64,000 nt of DNA from an uncultured Christensenellaceae bacterium. GTDB taxonomy: Bacteria > Bacillota > Clostridia > Christensenellales > Borkfalkiaceae. Where the stretch lies: the NCBI GenBank assembly GCA_910588645.1, contig CAJUOY010000002.1:42294-106293 (forward strand), read 5' to 3'. Positions 52,201-60,262 of the stretch are shown here, piece by piece. Each line of letters starts with the position of its first letter. The stretch's first letter is position 1. Under the pieces are notes generated by a model. That model saw nothing but the letters and a program-made list of their open reading frames with translations. It was not told the DNA's origin and searched no databases. The position numbers were made by a program, and so were the translations under genes.

Positions 52201-52656
52201 GACGTGCATATACCGGAAAACGTTATAGAAATACAGGAAAACGTGTTCGGAGGCTGCAACTCGCTTACAAATTTGAGCGTGAGCGAAAATAATTCCGTCT
52301 ATAAAATGGTCGATAATTGTCTTATAGATATCGAGGCCAAAACGTTGATCGCAGGATTTATAAACAGTGCAGTACCTGCGGACGGCAGCGTGACGGAGAT
52401 AGGAAGTTATGCGTTTTATGATATCGCGATAACTGAAATTACTATCCCGAAAGAAATTACCGTTATCGGTAAATTTGCCTTTGGGGATTGTGAGGATTTA
52501 AAGAACGTAACATTCGAACACACCCAATGGAGTTATTATACCGAAAACGATCCTGATGGAATAATTATTCCTCCCGCATATCTTGAAGATCCCTTGCAGG
52601 CCGCAAAATGGCTTGCGGGCGACAGGTCAGGTTATGAGTGGAGAAAAAGAGGATAA
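49267..52656 (+). CDS. Large Ig-like/LRR surface lipoprotein
   Basis: 1129 residues. Signal peptide with lipobox (ISAC, Cys24). Domain order: five Big_2 Ig-like repeats (~35-460; each with 'L.VGES..L.A.V.P.NATDKTVTWQS' and 'ATVENGKV'); a Big_3-like domain (~460-535); two MBG-like domains (~535-680; FESQTFVYDGSAKSL and FKSQTFLYDGEEKSL); an InlB/Flg_new module (~680-750; FSGWYTDSGYENK); then ~11 BspA-type LRR units (~770-1080; FSGCNKLLNVNIPEGV). These are surface adhesion modules. The first two Ig repeats share an exact 60-base block. AGGGG precedes the ATG. Single gene. Confidence 0.9.
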   Translation: MKKFVVLLLSVICVCGATFCISACEKSPDDGGLSQIVQITDLTLDVSSMNLQVGESGTLIATVKPENATDKTVTWQSLDPNVATVENGKVTAVGEGVTSVFAVCGLKNASCIITVTDEPKTEVTSITLSEQALNMQIGENRMLIATVKPENATDKTVTWQSLDSKVATVENGKVSAVGEGDTTVLAVCGSKTASCIVTVSKKPIEDIDYGITFDKTSLLIHIGESAIINATVNIGGVDKTLIWQSTDKEVVTVKDGKLEALKAGMAIIVATCGDYSASCVVSVIPVETTGVTLDKTSLSLYIGDNTELKANVSPDNATNKTILWQSLDSSIARVVDGKVYGVSEGSTVITAMCTSATEVFTATCVVKVIDGAVTGLVFDKKEHSMFIGETFTVAAKVLPEYAKDKTIIWSSSDENIATVEDGVVTALSDGEITITGSAGGFEAVCKIKIEDPNPVVKIEVIGEENAFIDEFSLSDYHMKATRRNGVTENIAIDEEYISVEDFEKLSSVGAHTITVTYKKIPSQWVITIVNHDFEGVEFESQTFVYDGSAKSLKVTGAPEGTEITYENNGQTDLGEYIVTATLTKQYYNTKTLTATLTIKFNSFDEAEFKSQTFLYDGEEKSLIVTGVPEGTYIEYTNNAQTEVGEYIVTAELRKTFYYTKTLTATLKIELREHNVTYVLCYDNVTNDNPVKFNVALGLKLLSPVRVVDDGKYFSGWYTDSGYENKISEIVAGTDEDITLYAKWELPYNVWRDGTITEVNSLGKTLSEIIIIPEVDGVKVKKIGVLAFRNCTSLVSISIPYGVTVIDNVAFGGCRNLTNVELPESLTSIGNGAFQDCANLTEISIPDSVNAIGPFIFNNCKSLINVKLSSKITRIEQKAFSGCNKLLNVNIPEGVTYIDSNSFSGCVSLKSIDIPGSVGRIGFLAFNGCSSLESVILPEGLTTIEGYLFSDCHSLTAVTIPESVTVIEDRAFLYCRSLKDVHIPENVIEIQENVFGGCNSLTNLSVSENNSVYKMVDNCLIDIEAKTLIAGFINSAVPADGSVTEIGSYAFYDIAITEITIPKEITVIGKFAFGDCEDLKNVTFEHTQWSYYTENDPDGIIIPPAYLEDPLQAAKWLAGDRSGYEWRKRG
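49440..49751 (+). repeat. Exact 60-bp duplication within the Ig-like repeats
   Basis: Bases 49440-49499 and 49692-49751 are identical (beginning GCTTATCGCAACGGTAAAG), 252 bases apart, i.e. exactly one Ig domain. Neighbouring repeats are diverged, so this copy is recent or kept identical by conversion. Confidence 0.85.
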
Positions 52657-52747
52657 ACGCCAATAAAAAAGGGATCCCCTAAATAGGGCACTTCCCGTAG
52701 GGAATTAATAAACAGAATATTTTATTGATACGCTTTCAGACTATGAA

Positions 52748-52780
52748 AAAAGCACTCGAATATTTTATTCGAGTGCTTTT
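52748..52780. terminator. Bidirectional terminator between the Ig/LRR gene and the 52.8-kb membrane gene
   Basis: 14-bp perfect stem AAAAGCACTCGAAT/ATTCGAGTGCTTTT with a 5-base loop; A and T runs on both flanks serve both convergent genes. Confidence 0.85.
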
Positions 52781-52825
52781 AAATGCACATTATCAGAAAG
52801 ATAAATTGAAATTTATCGTTATATT

Positions 52826-53164
52826 TTACCAAATAATTTCACCATTATAGTAAATTGAGTTAAGATCTGAAAAATAGGATTTTATTCCATAATATGGCGT
52901 AATCAACAAACCGATAAAACAACCCGTGCCGATATAAAACCCTAATTTTACGCTATATTCCAAATCGGAATTTTTCATTTTATATGCGAAATATAAACCG
53001 GTAGGCGGCAAAAAGAATATCCAAATACCGCATACAACACAGGAAAGTATTTTTTCAAAACCCCATTCTAATGATATATCTAAAAAGAACAATAGTATGA
53101 GAACGGCGACTAAAATAAAAGATATAACAAATGTAATGATTTTATATTTAATTTGATGTTTCAT
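52826..53164 (-). CDS. Small membrane protein, function unknown
   Basis: 112 residues with three hydrophobic segments (FVISFILVAVLILLFFL, ILSCVVCGIWIFFLPPTGLYF and LGFYIGTGCFIGLLITPYYGI), no recognised family. The ATG follows GAGGGG by 5 bases on the minus strand. It is an AT-rich monocistronic gene, sharing a terminator with the Ig/LRR gene. Gene-poor surroundings and low GC could mean acquisition, but that is not demonstrated. Confidence 0.65.
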   Translation of the reverse strand: MKHQIKYKIITFVISFILVAVLILLFFLDISLEWGFEKILSCVVCGIWIFFLPPTGLYFAYKMKNSDLEYSVKLGFYIGTGCFIGLLITPYYGIKSYFSDLNSIYYNGEIIW

Positions 53165-53315
53165 AACAACCCCTCATTAAATTACTGTTTATCGTGCAAC
53201 TATTATATCACGAAAAATGAAAGAACGCAATCGATTGAATTTTGCGGGATATATAAAACATATCTTTATCTAACTTGGCTACAAGTAGCCTCGCTCGTCC
53301 ACTCAATATGAATAT

Positions 53316-53344
53316 CAAAAAAGGCGTGGCTTCACGCCACGCCT
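53316..53344 (-). terminator. Terminator of tRNA-Leu(CAA)
   Basis: 9-bp stem AGGCGTGGC/GCCACGCCT with a 5-base loop; on the minus strand it is followed by TTTTTTGAT. The rest of 53165-53415 shows no gene. Confidence 0.8.
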
Positions 53345-53415
53345 AATTCATTTTTCCCTGAGACTTACCCATATTTTACTATCAGAATTACGATAATCAG
53401 GGGATCTTTTTTTAT

Positions 53416-53502
53416 TGGTGCCGGTGATCGGGGTCGAACCGATACGGTATCACTACCACGGGATTTTGAGTCCCGCGCGTCTGCCAATTCCACCACACCG
53501 GC
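53416..53502 (-). tRNA. tRNA-Leu (anticodon CAA)
   Basis: 87 nt, minus strand. Acceptor GCCGGTG/CACCGGC, discriminator A and encoded CCA. Anticodon arm CGGGA-CTCAAAA-TCCCG gives CAA (codon UUG). Long variable arm, T-arm GGTTCGACCCC. Confidence 0.97.
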
Positions 53503-53525
53503 GAATTACTTATTATTACCGATTA

Positions 53526-53554
53526 ATTATATAACAACTTAAATTAAAAATCAA
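53526..53554 (-). promoter_or_regulatory. Promoter of tRNA-Leu(CAA)
   Basis: Minus strand TTGATT (53549-53554), 17-base spacer, TATAAT (53526-53531), 24 bases before the tRNA. Confidence 0.75.
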
Positions 53555-53573
53555 GCGTTTTAAGTTTAATGTA

Positions 53574-53602
53574 TTGATTTTATATGTAAAAAGTGTTAAA
53601 CT
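53574..53602 (+). promoter_or_regulatory. Promoter of polA
   Basis: TTGATT (53574-53579), 17-base spacer, TAAACT (53597-53602). The expected RNA start (~53609) falls on the polA ATG, so this TTG is part of the -35 box, not a start codon. Confidence 0.5.
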
Positions 53603-53609
53603 TTATTAT

Positions 53610-56165
53610 ATGAAAAAATTAGTGCTCATAGACGGCAATAGCCTTTTGAACAGGGCGTTTTACGCTACGCCCGTATTTACTACCTCGGAAGGGGTTCCGA
53701 CAAATGCGATATTCGGATTTATAAAGCTTTTATTTAAAATACAGTCGGACGTCAAGCCTGACTATCTTGTGGTTGCTTTCGATATGAAAGCGCCTACTTT
53801 CAGACATTTGGAGTACGACGGTTATAAGGCTTCGCGCAAGCCTATGCCTGAGGAGCTTGCCGCGCAGGTTGAGCCGTTGAAAGGACTTTTAAAAGCAATG
53901 AAGGTTGCTACGTGCCAAAAGGAGGGTATCGAAGCCGACGATATTTTGGGTACGCTGTCAAAAAAGTTTGACGCGCATAGCTATATTTATACGGGCGACA
54001 GGGACAGTTATCAGCTTGTGGACGAAAAAACCGACGTTTTTTATACCAAGCGCGGCGTTGCAGATCTCTTAAAACTCAATATAGGTAATTTCAGCGAATT
54101 GACCGAATTGGCCGCTCCTTCGCAGATAGTGGATCTAAAATCTCTTATGGGTGACTCTTCGGACAATATTCCCGGCGTTCCAGGTATTGGCGAGAAGACC
54201 GCGCGCGAGCTTTTAAAAAGCTTCGGTTCTCTTGACGGAGTATATGAACATGTCGAAGAACTCAAAGGCGCGGTATATAAAAAATTAGTGCTAAATAAAG
54301 ATATGGCGTATCTATCCTACAGGCTTGCCACGATAGACAGAAATTGTCAGCTGGATATTAAGTTGGAGGACTGCACTGCTCCCGATAAATACGGAACAGA
54401 CGTAAAAAAATTATTCCGCGATTTGGAATTTAAAAGTTTATTGAGCCTCAATATATTCGAATCGGACGCATCCGATGAGGAAACGACTCACGCCTATCCC
54501 GAGAAGATAAAGTGTAATTCGTTTGGCGAAGTTGCTGTCGTTCTTGAAGAAAACTCCGAGTATGCCGTGATAGCGGGAGACGACTATGCTGAAATATACA
54601 CGGGAGGAAAACAATATTCGCTTAAAGCGGCTGATGATCTAATAAGCGGCAACGGCGTAAGTTTTGAAGAATTAAACGACGTAATGAGGAAAATTTTCTC
54701 TTCCGATAAAAATAAAGTAATTTCATTCGACAGTAAAAAACTTATGCGGCTTTTGGATGAAAATCAAATTTTGTTTAATTGCGATTTCGAGGATTTATCT
54801 CTTATAAATTATATCACCGATTATGAACGCGCCTCGCTGGACGCAAAAGAATTATGCGCATATTTCGGCTATGATTACGAATACAGCGCGTATGCGCTTA
54901 ATAATATTTTCAAGGCCGCTTATGCAAGGGCTAATACCGATAATATGCTTTCCATATACGAAGAAATAGAAAAACCTTTGGTGAAGGTTTTGTTCAGTAT
55001 GGAAAAAGAAGGCGTAAAAGTCAGCGATAAAGTCCTCAACGCGCTTTTAAAGCACTTTCACGAACTTTCGGACGAATATAGGTGGAAGATCTATGAAGCC
55101 TGCGGCAAGGAATTCAATTTGAATTCGCCTATGCAGTTGGGAGATGTCCTGTACAATATGGGCGTTACGGAAGTAAAAAAGAAAAAGACGGGTAAATATT
55201 CCACGGGCGCAGATGTGCTTGAGAAAATTGCGGACAAGTACCCCGTAATTGCCGATATTTTAAAATACAGATTTTATCAGAAGATAACTTCGACATACCT
55301 GGAAGGATTCAGACCGCTGATCGATAAGAGAAACGGTTTGATTCATACTACGTATAACCAAACGGTTACAACTACGGGAAGGCTTTCAAGCGCTAACCCC
55401 AATTTGCAGAATATTCCCATACGCGACGACGAGGGGCGCGAGCTTAGGAAGCTCTTTGTTGCGCGTGAAGGCAACGTGTTTATAGATGCGGATTATTCTC
55501 AGATCGAGTTGCGGCTTTTGGCCCATTTCTCGGGTTGTAAGGAACTTATCGAGGCTTATCGCTCGGGTACGGATATTCATTCTGTAACTGCCTCTCAGGT
55601 ATTCGGCGTGCCTTTGCAGGACGTAACGGCTAAGATGCGCCGCGCGGCAAAAGCGGTGAACTTCGGGATTATATACGGTATAAGCGATTTCGGATTGGCA
55701 AAAAATTTGAATATTCCTACTGCGACGGCCAAAGAATATATAGAAAAATATTTTGCTACTTACAGTGCCGTAAAGGACTATATGAATTCCAATGTGGAAT
55801 TTGCAAGGGAAAAAGGTTACGTTTGCACGCTTACCGGAAGAAAGAGAATGATTCCCGAAATTAAGGCGGCTAACTTCAATTTGAGACAATTCGGCGAACG
55901 CGCGGCAATGAATATGCCTTTGCAGGGATCAAGCGCGGACATTATAAAGATTGCTATGGTGAACGTATATAACGCGCTTAAGAAGGAAAATTTGAGCTCA
56001 AAACTTATTTTGCAGGTACACGACGAACTGGTGATCGAGGCGCCTGAAAGCGAGGCTTCACGCGTGGCAGAGATTTTAAAGGATTGTATGGAAAACGCTG
56101 TGGAATTGAGCGTTCCTTTGACTGTTGAGGTGCATACGGGAAAAGATTGGTATGACGCAAAATAA
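53610..56165 (+). CDS. polA: DNA polymerase I
   Basis: 851 residues from the ATG at 53610 (KLVLIDGNSLLNRAFYA). N-terminal 5'-3' exonuclease domain (GIEADDILGTL, YTGDRDSYQLV, DSSDNIPGVPGIGEKTA). The central domain (~280-480) is a proofreading fold without the DxE and other acidic residues of an active 3'-5' exonuclease, as in Bacillus-type PolA. The C-terminal polymerase has motif A DADYSQIELRLLAHFS, motif B RRAAKAVNFGIIYGIS and motif C LQVHDELVIE. No ribosome site; the message may be leaderless. It overlaps coaE by 14 bases. Confidence 0.97.
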   Translation: MKKLVLIDGNSLLNRAFYATPVFTTSEGVPTNAIFGFIKLLFKIQSDVKPDYLVVAFDMKAPTFRHLEYDGYKASRKPMPEELAAQVEPLKGLLKAMKVATCQKEGIEADDILGTLSKKFDAHSYIYTGDRDSYQLVDEKTDVFYTKRGVADLLKLNIGNFSELTELAAPSQIVDLKSLMGDSSDNIPGVPGIGEKTARELLKSFGSLDGVYEHVEELKGAVYKKLVLNKDMAYLSYRLATIDRNCQLDIKLEDCTAPDKYGTDVKKLFRDLEFKSLLSLNIFESDASDEETTHAYPEKIKCNSFGEVAVVLEENSEYAVIAGDDYAEIYTGGKQYSLKAADDLISGNGVSFEELNDVMRKIFSSDKNKVISFDSKKLMRLLDENQILFNCDFEDLSLINYITDYERASLDAKELCAYFGYDYEYSAYALNNIFKAAYARANTDNMLSIYEEIEKPLVKVLFSMEKEGVKVSDKVLNALLKHFHELSDEYRWKIYEACGKEFNLNSPMQLGDVLYNMGVTEVKKKKTGKYSTGADVLEKIADKYPVIADILKYRFYQKITSTYLEGFRPLIDKRNGLIHTTYNQTVTTTGRLSSANPNLQNIPIRDDEGRELRKLFVAREGNVFIDADYSQIELRLLAHFSGCKELIEAYRSGTDIHSVTASQVFGVPLQDVTAKMRRAAKAVNFGIIYGISDFGLAKNLNIPTATAKEYIEKYFATYSAVKDYMNSNVEFAREKGYVCTLTGRKRMIPEIKAANFNLRQFGERAAMNMPLQGSSADIIKIAMVNVYNALKKENLSSKLILQVHDELVIEAPESEASRVAEILKDCMENAVELSVPLTVEVHTGKDWYDAK

Positions 56166-56757
56166 AAATATAAGGATAGCAATAACGGGGGGGATAGGCA
56201 GCGGGAAATCTACTGTTTCGGACATAATACGCGGTCTTGGATTTCCCGTCTATTCCTGTGATGAAATTTATAGAGAGCTTTTAGGGAACGAATGCTTTTC
56301 AAAGAAGATTGCCGCGGAGTTCCCCGCAGCGGCAAATGTAGACGGAACTTTAGATAGAGTTAAACTTTCCGGGTTTGTATTTGATGACGACAGGGCGTTG
56401 GCGAAATTAAACTTGCTGACTCATCAGGAAATATTCAAATCATTTGACATAAAATCAAAGTCGGAGGATTTTGTTTTTTGCGAGGTTCCGCTTTTATTTG
56501 AAGGGGGATATGCGCGCCTGTTTGACGACGTCATAGTTGTATTGCGTGAAATTAACAGCAGAATAGATTCGGTTGTTCAACGTGACGGGATAGACTCATT
56601 ATCTGTGAAAAAACGCATAAAAAAGCAGTTTTCATATGATAAAATTAATTTTGAAGAGTACTATGTCATACATAATGACGGAAGTTTAAGTGATTTAAGA
56701 CAAATTACCGAGATAACGGTAAGAAAAATAAGTCAAAAGTATTTTAAAAAAAATTGA
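56152..56757 (+). CDS. coaE: Dephospho-CoA kinase
   Basis: 201 residues from the ATG at 56152. Last step of coenzyme A synthesis: ATP phosphorylates the 3'-OH of dephospho-CoA. P-loop ITGGIGSGKSTVSDII, substrate Asp region VYSCDEIYREL, lid/CoA region VFCEVPLLFEGGYARLFDDVIVV, and R-containing QRDGIDSLSVKKRIKKQ. The start lies inside polA and lacks a strong ribosome site; coupling to polA is likely. The polA-coaE order is common in Clostridia. Confidence 0.95.
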   Translation: MTQNKNIRIAITGGIGSGKSTVSDIIRGLGFPVYSCDEIYRELLGNECFSKKIAAEFPAAANVDGTLDRVKLSGFVFDDDRALAKLNLLTHQEIFKSFDIKSKSEDFVFCEVPLLFEGGYARLFDDVIVVLREINSRIDSVVQRDGIDSLSVKKRIKKQFSYDKINFEEYYVIHNDGSLSDLRQITEITVRKISQKYFKKN

Positions 56758-56775
56758 AATATTAATGTTTTTAAC

Positions 56776-56804
56776 TTGACAATATAGATTTAATATTATA
56801 AAAT
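56776..56804 (+). promoter_or_regulatory. Promoter of tRNA-Leu(AAG)
   Basis: TTGACA (56776-56781), 17-base spacer, TAAAAT (56799-56804), 15 bases before the tRNA. Confidence 0.8.
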
Positions 56805-56819
56805 CTATGTTGTTTTTAA

Positions 56820-56904
56820 GCACTCATGGCGGAATTGGCAGACGCGCAAGACTAAGGATCTTGTGGTTAACACCATGCAGGTTCAACTCCTGTTGAGTGC
56901 ACCA
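56820..56904 (+). tRNA. tRNA-Leu (anticodon AAG)
   Basis: 85 nt. Acceptor GCACTCA/TGAGTGC, discriminator A, encoded CCA. Anticodon arm CAAGA-CTAAGGA-TCTTG, whose 7-base loop gives A34-A35-G36, for CUU/CUN codons. Long variable arm. A34 is unusual in bacteria outside tRNA-Arg(ACG) and would normally be converted to inosine. Confidence 0.93.
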
Positions 56905-56908
56905 AATA

Positions 56909-56949
56909 AATAACCCGAGCCGACTGTTATTTTCGGTTCGGGTTATTTT
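56909..56949 (+). terminator. Terminator of tRNA-Leu(AAG)
   Basis: 12-15-bp stem AACCCGAGCCGA/TCGGTTCGGGTT (one G-T pair) with a 9-base loop, followed by ATTTTA. Apart from the tRNA and this hairpin, 56758-57084 holds no gene. Confidence 0.85.
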
Positions 56950-57084
56950 ATTGTATAACGAAAAATTGAACATAACATATTTCAGGTTAATTTTTGCCAA
57001 ATACTTGCAAATTAAATAATAATTTGTTAAAATAATTTTATTGTACAATACGTTTTAAATAAAGATACGTTTAGGGAAAATGAT

Positions 57085-59160
57085 ATGAAAAAACACTTAA
57101 AAGTAGAATTTCTGGGCAGTTGGATACTTAAGCATAGAGATGATGACATTTTGCCGGTAAAATTGATAGAAAAAGATCTTAAAAATCTATCGAACGTGAG
57201 CGTCAGTGAAGCCACGCTTGCATCATTTGTAATTTGTTTTGACGACTCGGCGATTAACGAAGCTGAACTTGAAAAAAATATAACGGAAGTTTTTAATAAT
57301 TATTATCCCGACGATGATGCAGATAAAATATTGGAATTCAGTATTGGACTGATATCCGATGAAGTCGAAGAGAAAACGACCGCTTCGGAAGGCTCAAACG
57401 AAAGAACTCAGATTTCTTTTTCCGGGATATTGCACGAAGACCATAGATTAAGACGCCGTGATAAATTCGAATCCGCGTCCTCGGAGGAAAAAGAAGATTT
57501 TAATGTTGCCGAGGCAAAAGACAAGATAACTCAAGTAAAAAATAAGATAGATAGGCTTGTAGGTGCGGCGGAGTTTAAATTGCTTGCTGACGAGGTGTTG
57601 GAGATTGCTCCCGCTTTGAGCGGTAAAAAGATTCAAGATGTATTTACATACAGAAGTTATTTATTTTCAATAGGCGACGGGTGCGGGCTGTCTACTTATT
57701 TGAATTTATTTGCGGAATTGATAAACGCTACCGGGTTATTGAATATAAAGGGATATAATGCAATACGTGAGGTAAAGTTAGGTCCTGTAAAGGAAAGCAT
57801 GGATCCCTTTGAAGAAGCTATAAATGCGCTTGATAGTGGCAGTAACGGCGTTAAACTGTTGAGTATAGATATAAGCGAATGGATCAATGCTACGGACAGT
57901 CGGTTCTTTAAAAGATTTTTAAAGTGCGTTGAAAAGGAATCGGACAGTTTCATAATGGTGTTCAGACTGCCGTTTGTGGAAAAAGATATACTGGAAAAAA
58001 TAAGGCGCTCTTTGAACGATCTGCTGTTTATCAGGACGGTTACGATACCGCCTCTCACTAACGACGAGATAAAGCGAAGTGCCGAGACGGAACTCGATTC
58101 GTACGGATTTAAAGTATCAAAGTCCGCTTGGAAGCATTTTATGTCGCGCATATCGGAAGAAAAGAGTGACGGTAAATTTTACGGGCTCAATACGGTAAAA
58201 AAGGTTGTAAAAGAGCTTCTTTATAAAAAACAGCTTTCCGACGTTCGCAACGGTAAATCGGATAATACAATTTCCGAAAAAAATATGAAAAGCCTTTGCG
58301 AAGGTATAGCCGATTCTCAGTTGACCGGTATGGAACAACTTAACCGCCTTGTAGGTTGCGAAAACATCAGAAAGAGTATCGAGCAGATTATATCTCAGAT
58401 AGAATTATCCGTTAAAAGCGGTATCTCCGATCGTCCTTGCATACATATGAGATTTACCGGTAACCCCGGTACGGGCAAAACCACGGTTGCACGCATAATA
58501 GGAAAAATTTTAAAAGAAAAAGGTATTTTGCGGTCGGGAAATTTCTACGAGTATTCGGGCAGAGATTTCTGCGGAAGATACGTGGGTGAAACCGCGCCTA
58601 AAACTTCAAGTATGTGCCGCGATGCCTATGGCTCGGTACTGTTTATAGACGAAGCTTATTCGCTCTATCGCGGCGACGGAAACGATCGTGATTTCGGCAA
58701 GGAGGCCTTGGATACTCTTATTGCCGAAATGGAAAATCACAGAAATGATTTCGTTGTAATTATGGCGGGATATACCGATGACATCAGAAAACTTATGGCA
58801 GGGAATGCAGGGCTTGCGAGCAGAATGCCTTATAATATAGAGTTCCCTAATTTCACGCGCGACCAGTTATATGAAATCTTTATGAATATGACGAAATCTA
58901 AGTTCAAGTACGACAAGAATTTGCTTCCTGCCGTAAAGGAATATTTTGCGTCTATGCCGGAGGAATCCTTTAAATCAAAAGATTTCAGCAATGCGCGGTT
59001 TGTACGCAATCTGTTTGAGCGGACGTGGGCTAAGGCCTCTATGAGATGTCAGCTTGAAAACAATTCTGCGGTTGTTCTTACCAAAGATGATTTTGAAAGG
59101 GCAAGCGCCGACAAGGAGTTTGTTCAGATAATACCTAAAAAGACCGTGATCGGTTTTTAA
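57085..59160 (+). CDS. AAA ATPase, CbbX/SpoVK-like, with degenerate first AAA module
   Basis: 691 residues. The C-terminal AAA module (~425-690) is CbbX/SpoVK/EccA-like: Walker A GNPGTGKTT (~459), Walker B VLFIDEAYSLY (~518), arginine-finger region GLASRMPYNIEFPNF, sensor MAGYTDDI. An N-terminal ~150-residue region without known match precedes a second AAA-like fold (~155-400), whose P-loop reads GDGCGLST (~197-204), lacking the Lys of GKT/S. Proteins of this type remodel partner proteins. It is followed after 21 bases by two paralogous YbjN-like genes. No membrane or signal segment. Confidence 0.85.
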   Translation: MKKHLKVEFLGSWILKHRDDDILPVKLIEKDLKNLSNVSVSEATLASFVICFDDSAINEAELEKNITEVFNNYYPDDDADKILEFSIGLISDEVEEKTTASEGSNERTQISFSGILHEDHRLRRRDKFESASSEEKEDFNVAEAKDKITQVKNKIDRLVGAAEFKLLADEVLEIAPALSGKKIQDVFTYRSYLFSIGDGCGLSTYLNLFAELINATGLLNIKGYNAIREVKLGPVKESMDPFEEAINALDSGSNGVKLLSIDISEWINATDSRFFKRFLKCVEKESDSFIMVFRLPFVEKDILEKIRRSLNDLLFIRTVTIPPLTNDEIKRSAETELDSYGFKVSKSAWKHFMSRISEEKSDGKFYGLNTVKKVVKELLYKKQLSDVRNGKSDNTISEKNMKSLCEGIADSQLTGMEQLNRLVGCENIRKSIEQIISQIELSVKSGISDRPCIHMRFTGNPGTGKTTVARIIGKILKEKGILRSGNFYEYSGRDFCGRYVGETAPKTSSMCRDAYGSVLFIDEAYSLYRGDGNDRDFGKEALDTLIAEMENHRNDFVVIMAGYTDDIRKLMAGNAGLASRMPYNIEFPNFTRDQLYEIFMNMTKSKFKYDKNLLPAVKEYFASMPEESFKSKDFSNARFVRNLFERTWAKASMRCQLENNSAVVLTKDDFERASADKEFVQIIPKKTVIGF

Positions 59161-59181
59161 TAAAATAAACGGAGGAAAATT

Positions 59182-59658
59182 ATGGTAGAAGAAAAAGACT
59201 TAAAGCAAGCTCTCGCCGTGTATAACTCTTTGTGCGAAATGCTTGATGAAAACGAATTTCATTATGACAAAGACGTTGAAAATTTAAAAATTCATTTTAG
59301 TACGTCGGGTGACGACTTGCCCATAGAGCTGGCAATTCAGGTTGACGTTGATAGGAAGCTTGTGACGTTGTTGTCCTGGATGCCTTTCAAAACGCCCGAA
59401 AACAGACGCGTTCCAATGGCTATTGCTATCAGCGCGGCAAATAACGGTTTATTGGACGGCAGTTTCGATTACAACATTTTGGACGGACAAATAATATTCC
59501 GTATGACTTCAAGCTATCGTGAAAGCCTTTTGGGCAAAAATTTGTTTGCATATATGTTGCTGGTTTCCTGTCAAGTTATCGACGATTATAACGACAAGTT
59601 TTTTGCGGTTGCAAAGACGGAAATGAGTGTTGCGGATATTTTAAATTACATAGAGTAA
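59182..59658 (+). CDS. YbjN-like protein, copy 1
   Basis: 158 residues, a single alpha-beta YbjN-type (T3SS-chaperone-like) fold: an N-terminal helix (ALAVYNSLCEMLDENEFHYD), a beta sheet (LPIELAIQVDVDRKLVTLLS), 'AANNGLLDGSFDYNILDGQIIFRM', then a helical end ('DDYNDKFFAV'). It is about 30-40% identical by eye to the next gene. GGAGGA precedes the ATG. Operon with the AAA ATPase, 21 bases upstream; a substrate, adaptor or chaperone role is inferred. Confidence 0.75.
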   Translation: MVEEKDLKQALAVYNSLCEMLDENEFHYDKDVENLKIHFSTSGDDLPIELAIQVDVDRKLVTLLSWMPFKTPENRRVPMAIAISAANNGLLDGSFDYNILDGQIIFRMTSSYRESLLGKNLFAYMLLVSCQVIDDYNDKFFAVAKTEMSVADILNYIE

Positions 59659-59669
59659 GGGGGATTGAA

Positions 59670-60146
59670 ATGACAGACGATAAGATGATTAAGAGGGCGA
59701 CGGATGTTTATGATTCGCTTTGTGAAATGCTTGAAACAAATAATTGGAAATTCGAAAGAATACCTTCCGCGAATATAGTAACGTTCAAAACGGTTGGCGA
59801 AGACTTGCCAATGGATTTTATAATCAAGGTAGATGCCGAAAAACAGCTCGTAAGGTTGCTGTCGCCTATATCTTTCGAATTTCCGGAAGATAAACGAATG
59901 GAGGGCGCGGTAGTTACATCCTTTGCGAATTATAATCTTGCCGATGGAAGCTTCGATTACGATGTGAAGACGGGTAAGACGGTTTTCAGAATGACGACAA
60001 GCTTTATTGACAGTTTAATCTCTTCCGAGTTGCTTCATTTTATGGTAGGATGTGCTTGCTATACTGTGGATGAATATAACGATAAATTTTTTATGGTATC
60101 CAAGGGTATGCTCTCGTTGGACGATTTTATAAAGAATTACGCTTAA
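59670..60146 (+). CDS. YbjN-like protein, copy 2
   Basis: 158 residues, the same length and layout as the preceding protein (ATDVYDSLCEMLETNNWKFE, LPMDFIIKVDAEKQLVRLLS, NLADGSFDYDVKTGKTVFRM, VDEYNDKFFMV), so it is a tandem duplicate that has diverged. AGGGGG precedes the ATG, 11 bases after copy 1. It closes the operon and is followed by a terminator. No function is established for such pairs. Confidence 0.75.
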   Translation: MTDDKMIKRATDVYDSLCEMLETNNWKFERIPSANIVTFKTVGEDLPMDFIIKVDAEKQLVRLLSPISFEFPEDKRMEGAVVTSFANYNLADGSFDYDVKTGKTVFRMTTSFIDSLISSELLHFMVGCACYTVDEYNDKFFMVSKGMLSLDDFIKNYA

Positions 60147-60165
60147 ACTATTTGATTTAATTAAA

Positions 60166-60200
60166 AAAGGCGATCGCTTATTACGCGAACGCCTTTTTAT
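60166..60200 (+). terminator. Terminator of the AAA-YbjN operon
   Basis: Stem AAAGGCG...CGCCTTT with an inner TCGC/GCGA helix and an A-A mismatch between, followed by a TTTTATTTTTT tract. Confidence 0.85.
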
Positions 60201-60262
60201 TTTTTCAAAAATCACAACGGTTTGTTTTTTCGCATAAAATGTAATACTGTACGAGGTTTTTA

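Noticed and set aside
53165..53415. Possible gene in the 250 bases left of tRNA-Leu(CAA)
   Set aside because: Contains only small inverted repeats and the tRNA terminator; no start codon with a ribosome site and a useful frame.
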